Assembly (NCBI GenBank): GCA_009702325.1 | Contig: WLID01000004.1 | Span: forward strand, 1 to 64,000 | From: Actinomycetota bacterium | GTDB taxonomy: Bacteria; Actinomycetota; Thermoleophilia; Gaiellales; Gaiellaceae | DNA length: 64,000 nucleotides | Direction of reading: 5' to 3' | Shown here: piece after piece, positions 42,678-51,332 of the stretch | Numbering within the stretch: the first letter of the stretch is position 1 | How the letters are laid out: each line of letters begins with the position of its first letter | Program-made: the position numbers and the translations under genes | The notes under the pieces: model-generated | Databases searched by the model: none | Told to the model about the DNA's origin: nothing | Seen by the model: only the letters and a program-made list of their open reading frames with translations

Positions 42678-43090
42678 CCCCGCCGTCTCCCGTCCCGACC
42701 TGGGAGGACATCGACAGGTTCTGCCGCGCCGACGGATGGGAACCGAGACGCAGCACGGATCACAAGTTCTGGACGAAGGTGCTCCCTTCGGGTGAGGGGC
42801 TCAGCACCCATCGCTCGTTCTCGGCAAGCGCAGAGATCAGCGACGGACTCTTCGCACACATCCTGCGTTCGCAGCTTCGCGTTTCGCGCGAGCAGTTCTG
42901 GCAGACGATCCGCTCGGGCAAGCCAGCTTCTCGAACGAGCGCGGCAGCTCTCGATCCGGCCCCACCCGAACACCCAACTTGGGTCGTTGTTGGACTTCTC
43001 CGCCACGGATTGACGAACGACGCGATCGCGGCGATGTCGCCTCGTGACGCGCGAGAAGCACTTGAGCGCCTCTGGGCTGAAGCCCCCTAG
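42674..43090 (+). CDS. Putative toxin, HicA-like fold with C-terminal extension
   Basis: A 138-residue protein coupled to the antitoxin by a four-base overlap. Residues 10-50 (TWEDIDRFCRADGWEPRR, then STDHKFWTKVLPSGEG) resemble the helix-strand-strand core of HicA-type mRNA interferases, with H30 in the position of the catalytic histidine. A helical extension (about 100-138, LTNDAIAAMSPRDAREALERLW) is not part of normal HicA, which is about 60-80 residues. Toxic activity is inferred from context. Confidence 0.65.
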   Translation: MTPPSPVPTWEDIDRFCRADGWEPRRSTDHKFWTKVLPSGEGLSTHRSFSASAEISDGLFAHILRSQLRVSREQFWQTIRSGKPASRTSAAALDPAPPEHPTWVVVGLLRHGLTNDAIAAMSPRDAREALERLWAEAP

Positions 43091-43092
43091 CG

Positions 43093-43824
43093 CTACTTTC
43101 GGCGCTTGCGGCCGGGACGGTCGGGCACGGGGCCGCCGTCGACGATCGCGCCGGGCACGTCTTCCATCAGCCACCGGGCGAGCGGCTCGTTGTCGAGCGC
43201 TCGCCGCGCGCCCGACATTCCGATTGCACGCAGGTTCGCCGCGTGCGCGTCGGACGACACGACGTGGGCGCAGCCGAGCTCGAGTAGCCGGAATGCGGTC
43301 GCCTGCGGCTCATGTCCGAACCGGCCATCGACCGACCCGGCCGTGAGCTGCACGAGCACGCCCGCATCGACGACCGGCTCGACGAGGGTTGGGTCGTCTT
43401 GCACGCGCGGGTTGCGCTCGGGGTGCGCGAGCACCGGCGTCACGCCCTCGGCGATCAACGCGCCCAACCGCTCGGCCATGTCGGCAGGCCAGCCGAAGTA
43501 GGGCGTCTCGACGAGCAGGTACTCGGGGTTGCCGCCGAGCGCGAACTTCTTCAGCTCATCGAGCGGCCGCTCCAGCTCGGGCAGCGCGACCTCGCCACCC
43601 GGCAGCACGCGGATCAGGTCGCCCACCTCGGCCCGCACGAGCGCGAGCTTCACCTGCATCTGGGCCGCGGTCGTCGGGTGGTCGTCACGAACGTGCGGCG
43701 TTGCGACGATCGTCGTGATCCCGTCGGCGACGGCGTCGTGGCAGATCGCGATCGAGCCGTCGATTCCCTCCGGCCCGTCATCCAGGCCAAAGAGGACGTG
43801 ACTGTGGATGTCGATCATCCCCAC
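43093..43824 (-). CDS. PHP-domain phosphatase, CpsB/CapC-like
   Basis: A 243-residue metal-dependent (PHP) protein-tyrosine phosphatase-like enzyme. DIHSHVLFGLDDGP (5-18), VATPHVRDDHP, LPGGEVAL, LAHPERN and SSDAHA supply the metal ligands. In Gram-positives such enzymes control capsule synthesis; no capsule genes are nearby. GTG 43824 has GGAGG seven bases upstream. Confidence 0.85.
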   Translation of the reverse strand: MGMIDIHSHVLFGLDDGPEGIDGSIAICHDAVADGITTIVATPHVRDDHPTTAAQMQVKLALVRAEVGDLIRVLPGGEVALPELERPLDELKKFALGGNPEYLLVETPYFGWPADMAERLGALIAEGVTPVLAHPERNPRVQDDPTLVEPVVDAGVLVQLTAGSVDGRFGHEPQATAFRLLELGCAHVVSSDAHAANLRAIGMSGARRALDNEPLARWLMEDVPGAIVDGGPVPDRPGRKRRK

Positions 43825-43856
43825 GTCAGAACCTCCGCCCCGCGTGCGCCGAGGGC

Positions 43857-45179
43857 TTAGAGCCCGGCAAGCTCGCGGAAGAGCTCTTTCGCCGTCTCGA
43901 TCCCGAGAGGGACGTAAGCGGCGGGAAGGTTTTCGTTCGGTGAGTGGATCTGCGCGTCGGGCAGGCTGAACCCAGTGATGATCGTGTCGATGCCCTTGTC
44001 GGCAAGCGCGGGCACGATCGGCAAGGTGCCGCCGGTGCGGATGAGCGCCGGGCGCCGCCCCAAGACGCGCTCGAACGCGTTCAACCCAAGCTGGATTGCC
44101 CGCGCATCGGGCGCCATGATCCCCGCGGGTGCGGCAGACCAGCGCTCGACGGTCAGGTCGGCACCCTCGGGCGCCGCCTCGCGCAGCAGTCGCTCGACCT
44201 CAGGCGCGATCTCTTCGACCTTCTGGCCAGGCGCAAGCCGGATCGACAGGTTCGCGACGGCCTCGACCGGCAGCACCGTCTTCTGTAGGTGCGGCGAGCC
44301 CGACTCGACACCGTTCACGTCGAGCGACGGCTCGGCGAACGTGCGGCGATAGAACTCTTCTGCGGCTGCAGCATCGGCAGGACGCGCCCCGGCGACTCCA
44401 AGCTCGTCGGCTCCCACCGGCAGCTCGGCCCAGCCGGCGAGCTCCTCGGCGGTCGGCGGCACGATCCCCTTGCGCAGCGCGTCGACGAGGCGCCCGTCCT
44501 TCGCGACGATGCCGTCGAGCGTGCGCACGAGCGCGTGCACGGCGTTGAGCGCCGCTCCGCCGTACATGCCGGAGTGGAGATCTTTCTCGCCCGTACGGAG
44601 CGTGAGGTGGAAGTAGATGAGGCCGCGCGTTGCGATGTTGAACGCGGGGATGCCCTCGCGGATCATGCCGCTGTCGAAGATGATCGCTGCGTCGGCGCCG
44701 CGCTCGTCGGCCTCGAGGAACTCGACGATCGAGTGGCCGCCGGTCTCCTCTTCACCGTCGCAGCAGAACCGCACGTTGACGGGCAGCTCGCCCGCAACGG
44801 CCAGGTCGCGCGCGGCGGCAAGCAGCAGGTAGAGCTGACCCTTGTCGTCTGCGGCGCCGCGGCAGTAGAGCTTGCCGTCGCGGATCGTCGGCTCGAACGG
44901 CGGGCTGTCCCACAGCTCAAGTGGCGCGGCCGGCTGCACGTCGAAGTGGCCGTAGACCATGATCGTCGGCGCCGAGTCGGCCGACGTCGACGCGCGCAGC
45001 TCGCCGATCGCGAGCGGCTGGCCGTGCCAATCGATCAGGTCGCAGGTGCCGCCAGCGGCGCGCACGAAGTCGCAGAGCCACTCGCCGGCGCGGATGACGT
45101 CGCCAGCGCGCTCCGGGTCGGCGGAGACCGACGGGATGCGCAGCCATTCGGCGAGTTCGTCGAACCAGGGCTCGGACAT
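43857..45179 (-). CDS. M20-family dipeptidase
   Basis: A 440-residue dinuclear zinc peptidase. YGHFDVQPAAP (first metal histidine and aspartate), GAADDKGQ, and the EEETGG-type acid pair (DGEEETGGHS) are present, as is the dimerisation lid. It hydrolyses dipeptides; a desuccinylase role is less likely given length. ATG 45179 is seven bases after TAGACT; upstream frames overlap the divergent gene. Confidence 0.9.
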   Translation of the reverse strand: MSEPWFDELAEWLRIPSVSADPERAGDVIRAGEWLCDFVRAAGGTCDLIDWHGQPLAIGELRASTSADSAPTIMVYGHFDVQPAAPLELWDSPPFEPTIRDGKLYCRGAADDKGQLYLLLAAARDLAVAGELPVNVRFCCDGEEETGGHSIVEFLEADERGADAAIIFDSGMIREGIPAFNIATRGLIYFHLTLRTGEKDLHSGMYGGAALNAVHALVRTLDGIVAKDGRLVDALRKGIVPPTAEELAGWAELPVGADELGVAGARPADAAAAEEFYRRTFAEPSLDVNGVESGSPHLQKTVLPVEAVANLSIRLAPGQKVEEIAPEVERLLREAAPEGADLTVERWSAAPAGIMAPDARAIQLGLNAFERVLGRRPALIRTGGTLPIVPALADKGIDTIITGFSLPDAQIHSPNENLPAAYVPLGIETAKELFRELAGL

Positions 45180-45186
45180 GCAGGCG

Positions 45187-45192
45187 AGTCTA
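45187..45192 (-). promoter_or_regulatory. TAGACT -10 box of the dipeptidase gene
   Basis: TAGACT on the minus strand, seven bases before ATG 45179. Confidence 0.5.
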
Positions 45193-45201
45193 GAGGCTTC
45201 A

Positions 45202-45207
45202 TACACT
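45202..45207 (+). promoter_or_regulatory. TACACT -10 box, predicted leaderless start at 45214
   Basis: TACACT on the plus strand, six bases before the ATG; back to back with the dipeptidase box. Confidence 0.5.
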
Positions 45208-45213
45208 GCTCGC

Positions 45214-45846
45214 ATGTACACACCAGCGCACTTTGCGGTGGATGACGAGACAACGCGCGCCTTCCTCTCCCAGATCGAGGCTGCCGACCTCGTCACGCCC
45301 ACCGCTGACGGCCTCGTCGCGACCTTCCTCCCGCTGCTCTTCGACCCCACCCGCGGCGCCCGCGGCTCGCTGCTCGGCCACGTCGCGCGCAAGAACGACC
45401 ACTGGCGCGCCGAGCCCACCACCGAGTCGCTTGTGATCGCCTACGGCCCCGACGCCTACGTGAGTCCCGGCTGGTACGCGACGAAGAAGGAGCACGGCCG
45501 CGTCGTCCCCACCTGGAACTACACGACCGCCCACATCTATGGCCGGCTGCACATCCATGACGACCCGGCGTGGGTTGACGACATCGTGCGCCGCCTCACC
45601 ACGCGCCACGAGGCTCACCGCGAGCACGCCTGGAGCGTCGACGACGCACCCGCCGACTTCCACGCGGGCCAGCTGCGCGCGATCGTGGGCGTCGAGCTTG
45701 TGATCACGCGCGTCGAGGCGAAGTTCAAGCTGAGCCAGAACCGCCCAGCCGCGGATATCGACGGCGTCATCGCCGGCCTCACGGCCGAGGGCGACCCTGC
45801 GAGCGCCGCGTTGGTTGAGAGATACCGGCGGTCTGAACAGCCTTAG
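45214..45846 (+). CDS. PaiB-type FMN-binding protein
   Basis: A 210-residue PaiB/FMN-binding protein of full length (MYTPAHFAVDDETTRAFL at the start, GHVARKNDHWRA at about 54-65, TWNYTTAHIYGR and LSQNRPAADIDGV near the C-terminus). Family members were described as negative regulators in Bacillus and bind FMN in a split barrel; the biochemical role is unclear. Followed by the second structured element. Confidence 0.9.
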   Translation: MYTPAHFAVDDETTRAFLSQIEAADLVTPTADGLVATFLPLLFDPTRGARGSLLGHVARKNDHWRAEPTTESLVIAYGPDAYVSPGWYATKKEHGRVVPTWNYTTAHIYGRLHIHDDPAWVDDIVRRLTTRHEAHREHAWSVDDAPADFHAGQLRAIVGVELVITRVEAKFKLSQNRPAADIDGVIAGLTAEGDPASAALVERYRRSEQP

Positions 45847-45861
45847 AGACTTTGATCTTCA

Positions 45862-46025
45862 GGAGGTCTCGGCGATACAGGCTTCGTCGACAGGGGCGGC
45901 AAGGATGGCGTTAGTCGAGGACGCAGGGAGTGTTGATAGCAGCGCTATCGACACGACCGAGGACGACGAATCACGTCATCCGGGCCGCTCATGGCGACAC
46001 AAGCTCCCGTGTCGCCGGGCCCTCC
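45862..46025. repeat. Dispersed 164-bp structured element, copy 2
   Basis: Aligns along its whole length with copy 1 (18841-19002). Shared blocks include CTTCGTCGACAGGG and the central hairpin GTGTTGATAGC (45930-45940), AGC, GCTATCGACAC (45944-45954), then GACCGAGGACG. The ends are again inverted (GGAGGTCTCGGCGATACA against GGAGGGCCCGGCGACACG read from 46025). Differences in two stems turn Watson-Crick into G-U pairs. It lies between convergent PaiB-like and rpoD genes. Confidence 0.8.
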
Positions 46026-46083
46026 GTGAAATGCCGCCACCGCGCCCCTCCCAGCGGAAGGGGCGCGGAAGCGACGGAGAGTG

Positions 46084-47061
46084 CTAGGCCACGTCGCGAA
46101 GCTTCTGCGACTCAGAGAGTGCGCGGAGCTTCTTGAGCGACTGGTTTTCGATCTGGCGGATGCGCTCGCGTGTGACGTTGAACGCGCGGCCGACCTCGTC
46201 GAGCGTGCGGGGCTGCTCGCCGTTCAGGCCGTAGCGGAGTTCGAGCACGCGGCGTTCTCGCTCGCCGAGCATTGAGAGCGCGCGGGTGAGCGCTTCGTTG
46301 CGCATGGTCACCGAGGCGACCTCGTCGGGGAGCGGTTCCGATTCGTCTTCGATGAAGTGTCCGAAGGTGGACTCGTCGTCTTCGCCGACCGGCTTTTCGA
46401 GCGAGACCGGGGTCTGCGCGGAGCGGCGGATCGCTTCGACTTCTTCGATCGTCATGTCGATTTCGGCTGCGATCTCGATTGCGGTGGGTTCGCGGCCGAT
46501 TTCGCTTCGGAGCTTGCGTTCGGCCCGCAGGATCTTGTTGAGCTTCTCGACGACGTGAACGGGCATGCGGATCGTGCGGCCTTTGTCGGCGAGTGCGCGC
46601 GCGACGGCCTGGCGGATCCACCACGTTGCGTATGTGGAGAACTTGAAGCCCTTGCGGTAGTCGAACTTCTCTGCGGCGCGTACGAGGCCGATGGTGCCTT
46701 CCTGAATGAGGTCAAGGAATGGCAGGCCTTGGTTGCGGTAGCGCTTGGCGATGGAGACGACGAGGCGCAGGTTGGCTTCGACCATCTCTTGCTTGGCACC
46801 GTGGTCGCCGCGCTCGATGCGCTTGGCGAGCTCCACTTCTTGTGCTGCGGTCAGCAGGCTGACCTTGCCGATGTCCTTCAGGAAGAGCTGAAGAGAGTCA
46901 GTCGAGATTTCGATCTCGATCGCTTCCTCTTCCTCGGGGACATACGGGTCTGCCGGCTTGAAATCTTCGGCGGGATCCAACTCGGCGGCGGCCGCGTCGA
47001 ACTCCGGCTCCTCCTCTTCGTCGAAGACGACTGCTTCGACTTCGTCCTCTGCTACGCCCAT
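46084..47061 (-). CDS. rpoD: Primary sigma factor RpoD/SigA
   Basis: A 325-residue group 1/2 sigma-70 factor with a short acidic N-terminus in place of region 1.1. Region 1.2 is [15 protein letters not shown], region 2 includes [24 protein letters not shown] and [17 protein letters not shown], and region 4 has [26 protein letters not shown]. It should direct housekeeping transcription. ATG 47061 has GGGAGGGG upstream. Confidence 0.94.
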   Translation of the reverse strand: MGVAEDEVEAVVFDEEEEPEFDAAAAELDPAEDFKPADPYVPEEEEAIEIEISTDSLQLFLKDIGKVSLLTAAQEVELAKRIERGDHGAKQEMVEANLRLVVSIAKRYRNQGLPFLDLIQEGTIGLVRAAEKFDYRKGFKFSTYATWWIRQAVARALADKGRTIRMPVHVVEKLNKILRAERKLRSEIGREPTAIEIAAEIDMTIEEVEAIRRSAQTPVSLEKPVGEDDESTFGHFIEDESEPLPDEVASVTMRNEALTRALSMLGERERRVLELRYGLNGEQPRTLDEVGRAFNVTRERIRQIENQSLKKLRALSESQKLRDVA

Positions 47062-47144
47062 CCAACCCCTCCCGTGTGCCCGCGGCCCCTAATCCGCGGA
47101 TGCGGAACTGTTGCACCAGCAGCGGACGGACGCAAACCCAACTG

Positions 47145-47963
47145 TTACGACCCGGTTGTTGTTGTTCCTGCTTGGGTTGTTGGGGCGGGTGCGGAGAGCT
47201 TGGTGACGAAGGCTTGTGACTGGGTGCCGAGGTCGGTTTTCGGGCCGAGCGCGACTGCCTTTTTGAACTGGGCGATGGCGGGGTCGCGCTGTCCTGTCCA
47301 CACGAGCAGGAGGCCGATGTAGAAGCGCACGGCCTGGCTTTGCGGGAACTTCTTGGTCAGCGGGCCGAGGTGGGAGAAGGCGGGTGTGATGTTGTCTTTG
47401 TCCCACAGGCCGATGGCGGCGGCGACTTGTGCGTCGGGGTTTGTTGGCTCGGCGGCGGCGGCCTTCGACCAGATGGCGGCGGCGGAGTGGCGCTTGCCTT
47501 GGGCCTGCAGCAGCGCACCTTGGGTGAGGAGCTTGTCGGCGGTTGCGGGCCGGAACGGCGGGTCACCCGGGAAGTAGTTCGGGTGGAGCAGGCTGTCGGC
47601 GTTCACTTCGATCTGGGTGTCGCGCCCGAGCTTCTTCGCGCGTTCGAGGGTGGCGCCAGCCTCGTTGCCGTACCCACCCCACAGGAGTGCGACGCCGAAG
47701 GTGAACTGCACCTCGGGGTCGCCTTGGTACTGGCGGGAGAGCAGCAGCATCTTCTCGAGCGTCCCTTTCGGCCACGTCTTGTAGGCGGCGCGGATCTGGG
47801 CCGCGGCGGGTGTGACAAGGCGGGTTGGGATCGGCGGCTTGCCGGCGATCGGTTCAGGCTGCGTGGGCGTTTGCCGGGTCGCGAGGGTGATCAGCACAAC
47901 CCCCGCGGCGGCTGCCACAGCGAGCAGCACGGCAGCGATCAGGACACTCTTTTTTGACGTCAT
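47145..47963 (-). CDS. Membrane-anchored TPR-like protein
   Basis: A 272-residue protein with one N-terminal transmembrane helix (about 6-28) and a repeat-rich helical domain with TPR character (KMLLLSRQYQGDPEVQFTFG, AAIWSKAAAAEPTNPDAQVA and VRFYIGLLLVWTGQRDPAIAQFKKAVAL). Presumably a protein-interaction scaffold outside the membrane. TACCGT lies eight bases before ATG 47963. Same strand as rpoD, 83 bases upstream of it. Confidence 0.82.
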   Translation of the reverse strand: MTSKKSVLIAAVLLAVAAAAGVVLITLATRQTPTQPEPIAGKPPIPTRLVTPAAAQIRAAYKTWPKGTLEKMLLLSRQYQGDPEVQFTFGVALLWGGYGNEAGATLERAKKLGRDTQIEVNADSLLHPNYFPGDPPFRPATADKLLTQGALLQAQGKRHSAAAIWSKAAAAEPTNPDAQVAAAIGLWDKDNITPAFSHLGPLTKKFPQSQAVRFYIGLLLVWTGQRDPAIAQFKKAVALGPKTDLGTQSQAFVTKLSAPAPTTQAGTTTTGS

Positions 47964-48016
47964 GTGAGATGACGGTAGCGGGAAGGGTGTCGGAGTCACT
48001 ATCGTTTGTATAGGAG

Positions 48017-49165
48017 ATGACGAGTTACCGAGATCACCTGGCCGAGATCAAGGCCGCTATCCGTGAGGTTTCTGCCCGTGAGGCGCAGGACATTGTGGGT
48101 GCGACTTGGGTCGATGTGCGCGAGCGCGACGAGTGGGAAGAGGGTCATATCCCCGGCGCGATCCATATCCCGCGAGGGTACCTGGAGAGCCGTATCGAGG
48201 GCGTCGTACCCGACCGCTCCACGCAGGTTGTCGTGTCGTGCCAGTCGGGGGCGCGTTCTGCGCTTGCCGCAAAGACATTGCTCGACATGGGCTACACCGA
48301 TGTCGTCTCGCTTGAGGGCGGCTTCACCGATTGGAAGCGCAATGGCTTCGAGATCAAGCTGCCGAAGACGCTCAGCCCTGAGCGTCGCGCGCGCTACTCG
48401 CGTCATCTGCTGATTCCGGAGATTGGCGAGGAAGGGCAGATGAACCTGCTCGACTCGCGTGTGCTGCTGATCGGTGCCGGCGGTCTCGGCTCCCCCGCGT
48501 CGCTCTACTTGGCGGCGGCGGGTGTGGGCACGCTCGGGATCATCGATGCCGACATCGTCGATGAGTCGAACCTGCAGCGCCAGATCGCGCATTCGCTGAA
48601 CACCCTCGGCCAGCCGAAGGTCGATAGCGCGAAGAAGACGATCGAGGCGTTGAACCCTGACGTGAACGTGAAGACCTACCGTGAGCGTCTCACCTCGGAG
48701 AACATCGACCGGATCCTCGACGACGGCTGGGACGTGATCCTCGACGGCGCCGACAACTTCCCCACCCGCTACTTGGTGAACGACGCGTCGGTGTGGCGAA
48801 ACATTCCGGTGGTTCATGGGTCGATCTATCGCTTTGAGGGTCAGGTGACGGTGTTCAAGCCGCACGATGGCCCGTGCTACCGCTGCCTCTATCCGGAGCC
48901 CCCGCCGCCCGAGCTTGCACCGTCGTGCTCGGAGGGTGGCGTGCTTGGCGTGCTGCCGGGGATCATCGGTTCGTTGCAGGCAAGCGAGGCGCTCAAGCTC
49001 GCGGGCGGCTTTGGCGATCCGCTGGTTGGCCGCCTAGTGCTCTTCGATGCGCTCCACACCGAGTTCGACGAGGTGAAGATTCCGCGCAACCCGAACTGCC
49101 CGGTCTGCGGCGATCATCCGACGATCACCGAGTACATCGACTACGTGGAGTTCTGCTCCCGGTGA
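48017..49165 (+). CDS. MoeZ-like sulfur carrier activating enzyme with N-terminal rhodanese
   Basis: A 382-residue E1-like adenylyltransferase/sulfurtransferase. The rhodanese comes first (about residues 15-115, active C75 in CQSGARS), followed by the ThiF/MoeB domain (RYSRHLLIPEIGEEGQ, LIGAGGLGSPAS, Zn pairs CYRC and CPVC). In mycobacterial MoeZ the rhodanese is C-terminal, so the order is swapped. It should adenylate and thiolate the CysO tail encoded next. AGGAG touches the ATG. The next start overlaps its stop (GTGA). Confidence 0.9.
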   Translation: MTSYRDHLAEIKAAIREVSAREAQDIVGATWVDVRERDEWEEGHIPGAIHIPRGYLESRIEGVVPDRSTQVVVSCQSGARSALAAKTLLDMGYTDVVSLEGGFTDWKRNGFEIKLPKTLSPERRARYSRHLLIPEIGEEGQMNLLDSRVLLIGAGGLGSPASLYLAAAGVGTLGIIDADIVDESNLQRQIAHSLNTLGQPKVDSAKKTIEALNPDVNVKTYRERLTSENIDRILDDGWDVILDGADNFPTRYLVNDASVWRNIPVVHGSIYRFEGQVTVFKPHDGPCYRCLYPEPPPPELAPSCSEGGVLGVLPGIIGSLQASEALKLAGGFGDPLVGRLVLFDALHTEFDEVKIPRNPNCPVCGDHPTITEYIDYVEFCSR

Positions 49166-49440
49166 GCACCGTGCGTGTTCCCCCGGTGCTGCGCCAGGAG
49201 GCGGGCGGTGCGCGTGAGGTCGCGGCTGATGGCGCGACGGTGCGTGAGCTGCTCGAGGATCTGACGCTCAAGCTGCCTGCCCTTGGCAACAAGGTGTATG
49301 AGGCGGGCGAGATTCGGCCGTACGTGAACATCTATGTCGATGGCGAGGACGTGCGGATGCGCGGCGGCCTCGACGCCCCGGTGACCGATGCGTCAACCGT
49401 GGTGCTTCTGCCCGCCATGGCGGGCGGCGATGGTCGCTGA
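49162..49440 (+). CDS. cysO: Sulfur carrier protein CysO
   Basis: A 92-residue ubiquitin-fold (MoaD/ThiS type) protein closely matching CysO in pattern: VRVPPVLRQEAGG, RPYVNIYVDGEDVRMRGGL and VVLLPAMAGG. As a thiocarboxylate at the terminal Gly-Gly it would donate sulfur to CysM. The Gly-Gly (88-89) is followed by DGR instead of being terminal, so the tail must be trimmed for use. The DGR codons overlap the cysM start by 11 bases. Confidence 0.88.
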   Translation: MSTVRVPPVLRQEAGGAREVAADGATVRELLEDLTLKLPALGNKVYEAGEIRPYVNIYVDGEDVRMRGGLDAPVTDASTVVLLPAMAGGDGR

Positions 49441-50347
49441 CGATCTTCTTGGCCTAATCGGCAACACCCCGCTGGTGGCGTTGCACCGGCTGTCGCCTCC
49501 TGGCCGCACGATCTACGCGAAGCTCGAGGGGCAGAACCCGACGGGGTCGGCGAAGGATCGGATCGCCTTGAAGATGGTCGACATGGCGAACCTGGAGCCG
49601 GGCGCCGAGCTGCTTGAGCCCTCGAGCGGCAACACGGGTATCGCGCTGGCGCTCGTCGCGAAGCTGCGTGGCCACAAGCTGACGGTGGTGATGCCGGCGA
49701 ACTCAACCAAGGAGCGCCGCCAGATTCTTGAGCTCTACGGCGCGACGATCATCGACTCGCCCGCCGACCAGGGCTCGAATGGCGCCGTGCGCTTGGCCCA
49801 GCAGATCGCGGCCGAGAACCCGAAGTACACGATGCTCTTTCAGTACGAGAACGAGGGCAACCCGCTTGCGCACTACGAGGGCACGGGCGCCGAGATCGTC
49901 AGAGACCTCCCCCACGTCGACGCGTTTGTCGCGGGCCTCGGCACCGGCGGCACCCTGATGGGCACCGGCCGCAGGTTGCGCGAGGCGTTCCCGAACATCG
50001 TGATCGCCGCGGCAGAGCCGATGCTTGGCGACCCGGTGATGGGACTCAGGTCGCTCGACGACGGCTACGTGCCGCCGATCCTCGACATCAGCTTGCTCGA
50101 CCGCAAGATCCTCGTGTCGAACACCGAGAGCGTCGTGGCAGTCCGCGCGCTGCTCGACAAGGAGGGCATCTTCGGCGGGGTCTCGGCCGGCGCGGCCGTG
50201 CATGTCGCCCGCAAGATCGCGAACGAGCTGCCCGAGGGTTCGACCGTCGTCACCGTCCTCGCCGATGCTGGCTGGAAGTACCTGTCGGCCGACTTCTGGA
50301 ACGAGGACGACGTCGAAGAGTCAATGGAACGCACGCTCTGGTGGTGA
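49430..50347 (+). CDS. cysM: CysO-dependent cysteine synthase CysM
   Basis: A 305-residue PLP beta-replacement enzyme. The Schiff-base lysine is K42 in NPTGSAKDRIA, SSGNTG binds substrate, and GTGGTLMGTGRRLRE binds phosphate. The C-terminal tail (LSADFWNEDDVEESMERTLWW) and genomic context match the O-phosphoserine sulfhydrylase that takes sulfur from CysO thiocarboxylate. ATG 49430 lies within cysO. Confidence 0.92.
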   Translation: MVADDLLGLIGNTPLVALHRLSPPGRTIYAKLEGQNPTGSAKDRIALKMVDMANLEPGAELLEPSSGNTGIALALVAKLRGHKLTVVMPANSTKERRQILELYGATIIDSPADQGSNGAVRLAQQIAAENPKYTMLFQYENEGNPLAHYEGTGAEIVRDLPHVDAFVAGLGTGGTLMGTGRRLREAFPNIVIAAAEPMLGDPVMGLRSLDDGYVPPILDISLLDRKILVSNTESVVAVRALLDKEGIFGGVSAGAAVHVARKIANELPEGSTVVTVLADAGWKYLSADFWNEDDVEESMERTLWW

Positions 50348-50348
50348 C

Positions 50349-50729
50349 ATGAACCTGACGATCTCCCAAGCGATCCGCGACGAGCTGCACCAGCACGCCG
50401 CCGACGAGGCCCCGAACGAGTGCTGCGGCGTCATCGTCTTCAAGGACGGCACGGCCGAGCGCTACGTCAGGGGCACGAACAAGCTTGCGAGCCCGTACCG
50501 CTACGAACTTGAGATCGACCCGGAGGTCTGGTTTCTCGAAGACGACGGCTACGACCTCGCCGTTTTCCACTCCCATCCCGAAACAGAACCGCGCCCGTCG
50601 AAAACCGATCGCGAACTCGCCGGCCTCTGGTCAGGCAAGCCGTTCCTGATCTACGGGCTGGCGCTGCGGGAGTTGCGGGCGTGGAAGATCGCGCGGGACG
50701 AGGTTGAGGAGATCGAGCTGCTCGACTAG
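50349..50729 (+). CDS. mec: Mec-type JAMM metalloprotease
   Basis: A 126-residue JAMM/MPN+ zinc peptidase. The ligands follow the family order: E24, H74-x-H76, S84 and D87 in FHSHPETEPRPSKTD. Mec releases cysteine from the CysO-cysteine adduct; here it might also trim the DGR tail of CysO. Starts one base after the cysM stop; last gene of the moeZ-cysO-cysM-mec operon. Confidence 0.9.
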   Translation: MNLTISQAIRDELHQHAADEAPNECCGVIVFKDGTAERYVRGTNKLASPYRYELEIDPEVWFLEDDGYDLAVFHSHPETEPRPSKTDRELAGLWSGKPFLIYGLALRELRAWKIARDEVEEIELLD

Positions 50730-50757
50730 GACAGGCGCCGCGGCGACCTACAACGAC

Positions 50758-50925
50758 ATGACCCACGACCTGCTCATCAGCTGCTGGCTCGCAGCCGACG
50801 GCGCAGCCGACGCAATGGTCGACGGTCGCTCCGCAATGGAAGCCGCAGCCGAGGCGATCAACATCCGGTTGAACGAATGGCTCAGCATCGGCGCCGAACC
50901 ACTCACCGCCGACGCGATCCACTAG
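50758..50925 (+). CDS. Possible small protein
   Basis: A 55-residue open frame (MTHDLLISCWLAADGAADAM) after mec with reasonable codon use but no clear ribosome site and no recognised family. It may instead be non-coding sequence. Confidence 0.35.
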   Translation: MTHDLLISCWLAADGAADAMVDGRSAMEAAAEAINIRLNEWLSIGAEPLTADAIH

Positions 50926-50966
50926 TCGCACCGACTAACCGCCCGACGAACGGCCGGGCGGTTCGC

Positions 50967-51332
50967 TCAGTCGAGCAGGTGTGCGAGCTCAATGAGGTTG
51001 CCAAACGGATCACGGCAGGTGAAGCGCAGGCGACCCACAAGCTGCGTGCCATCGCGAGTCGCGACGCCGCTTCCCTCAAGCCGAGCCCGCAACGCGGCGT
51101 GCTCCTCGAGCGTTTCGGTGACCAGGCAGAAGTGCGGCCGCTCCGGCGGCGGCTCGTCGGTCAGCATCAAGTGGAGCTCACGCTCGCCACCCACGCGAAA
51201 CCAGATGAACCGCGAAGGGTCGAGAGCCGGCAACACGTCGCGCTCCTCCAACCCGAGCAGACCGCCATAGAACGCGCGGGCAGCATCTCCCCCATCGTGC
51301 GGAATCGGAACCGTGACGTGCTGGAGCTTCAC
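50967..51332 (-). CDS. VOC-family (glyoxalase-like) protein
   Basis: A 121-residue single-copy glyoxalase fold: MKLQHVTVPIPHDG, HFCLVTETLEEHA and the C-terminal DPFGNLIEL, with H5, H95-region and E near 117 as possible metal ligands. Substrate unknown. The ATG overlaps the stop of the CorC-like gene (ATGA). Confidence 0.85.
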   Translation of the reverse strand: MKLQHVTVPIPHDGGDAARAFYGGLLGLEERDVLPALDPSRFIWFRVGGERELHLMLTDEPPPERPHFCLVTETLEEHAALRARLEGSGVATRDGTQLVGRLRFTCRDPFGNLIELAHLLD

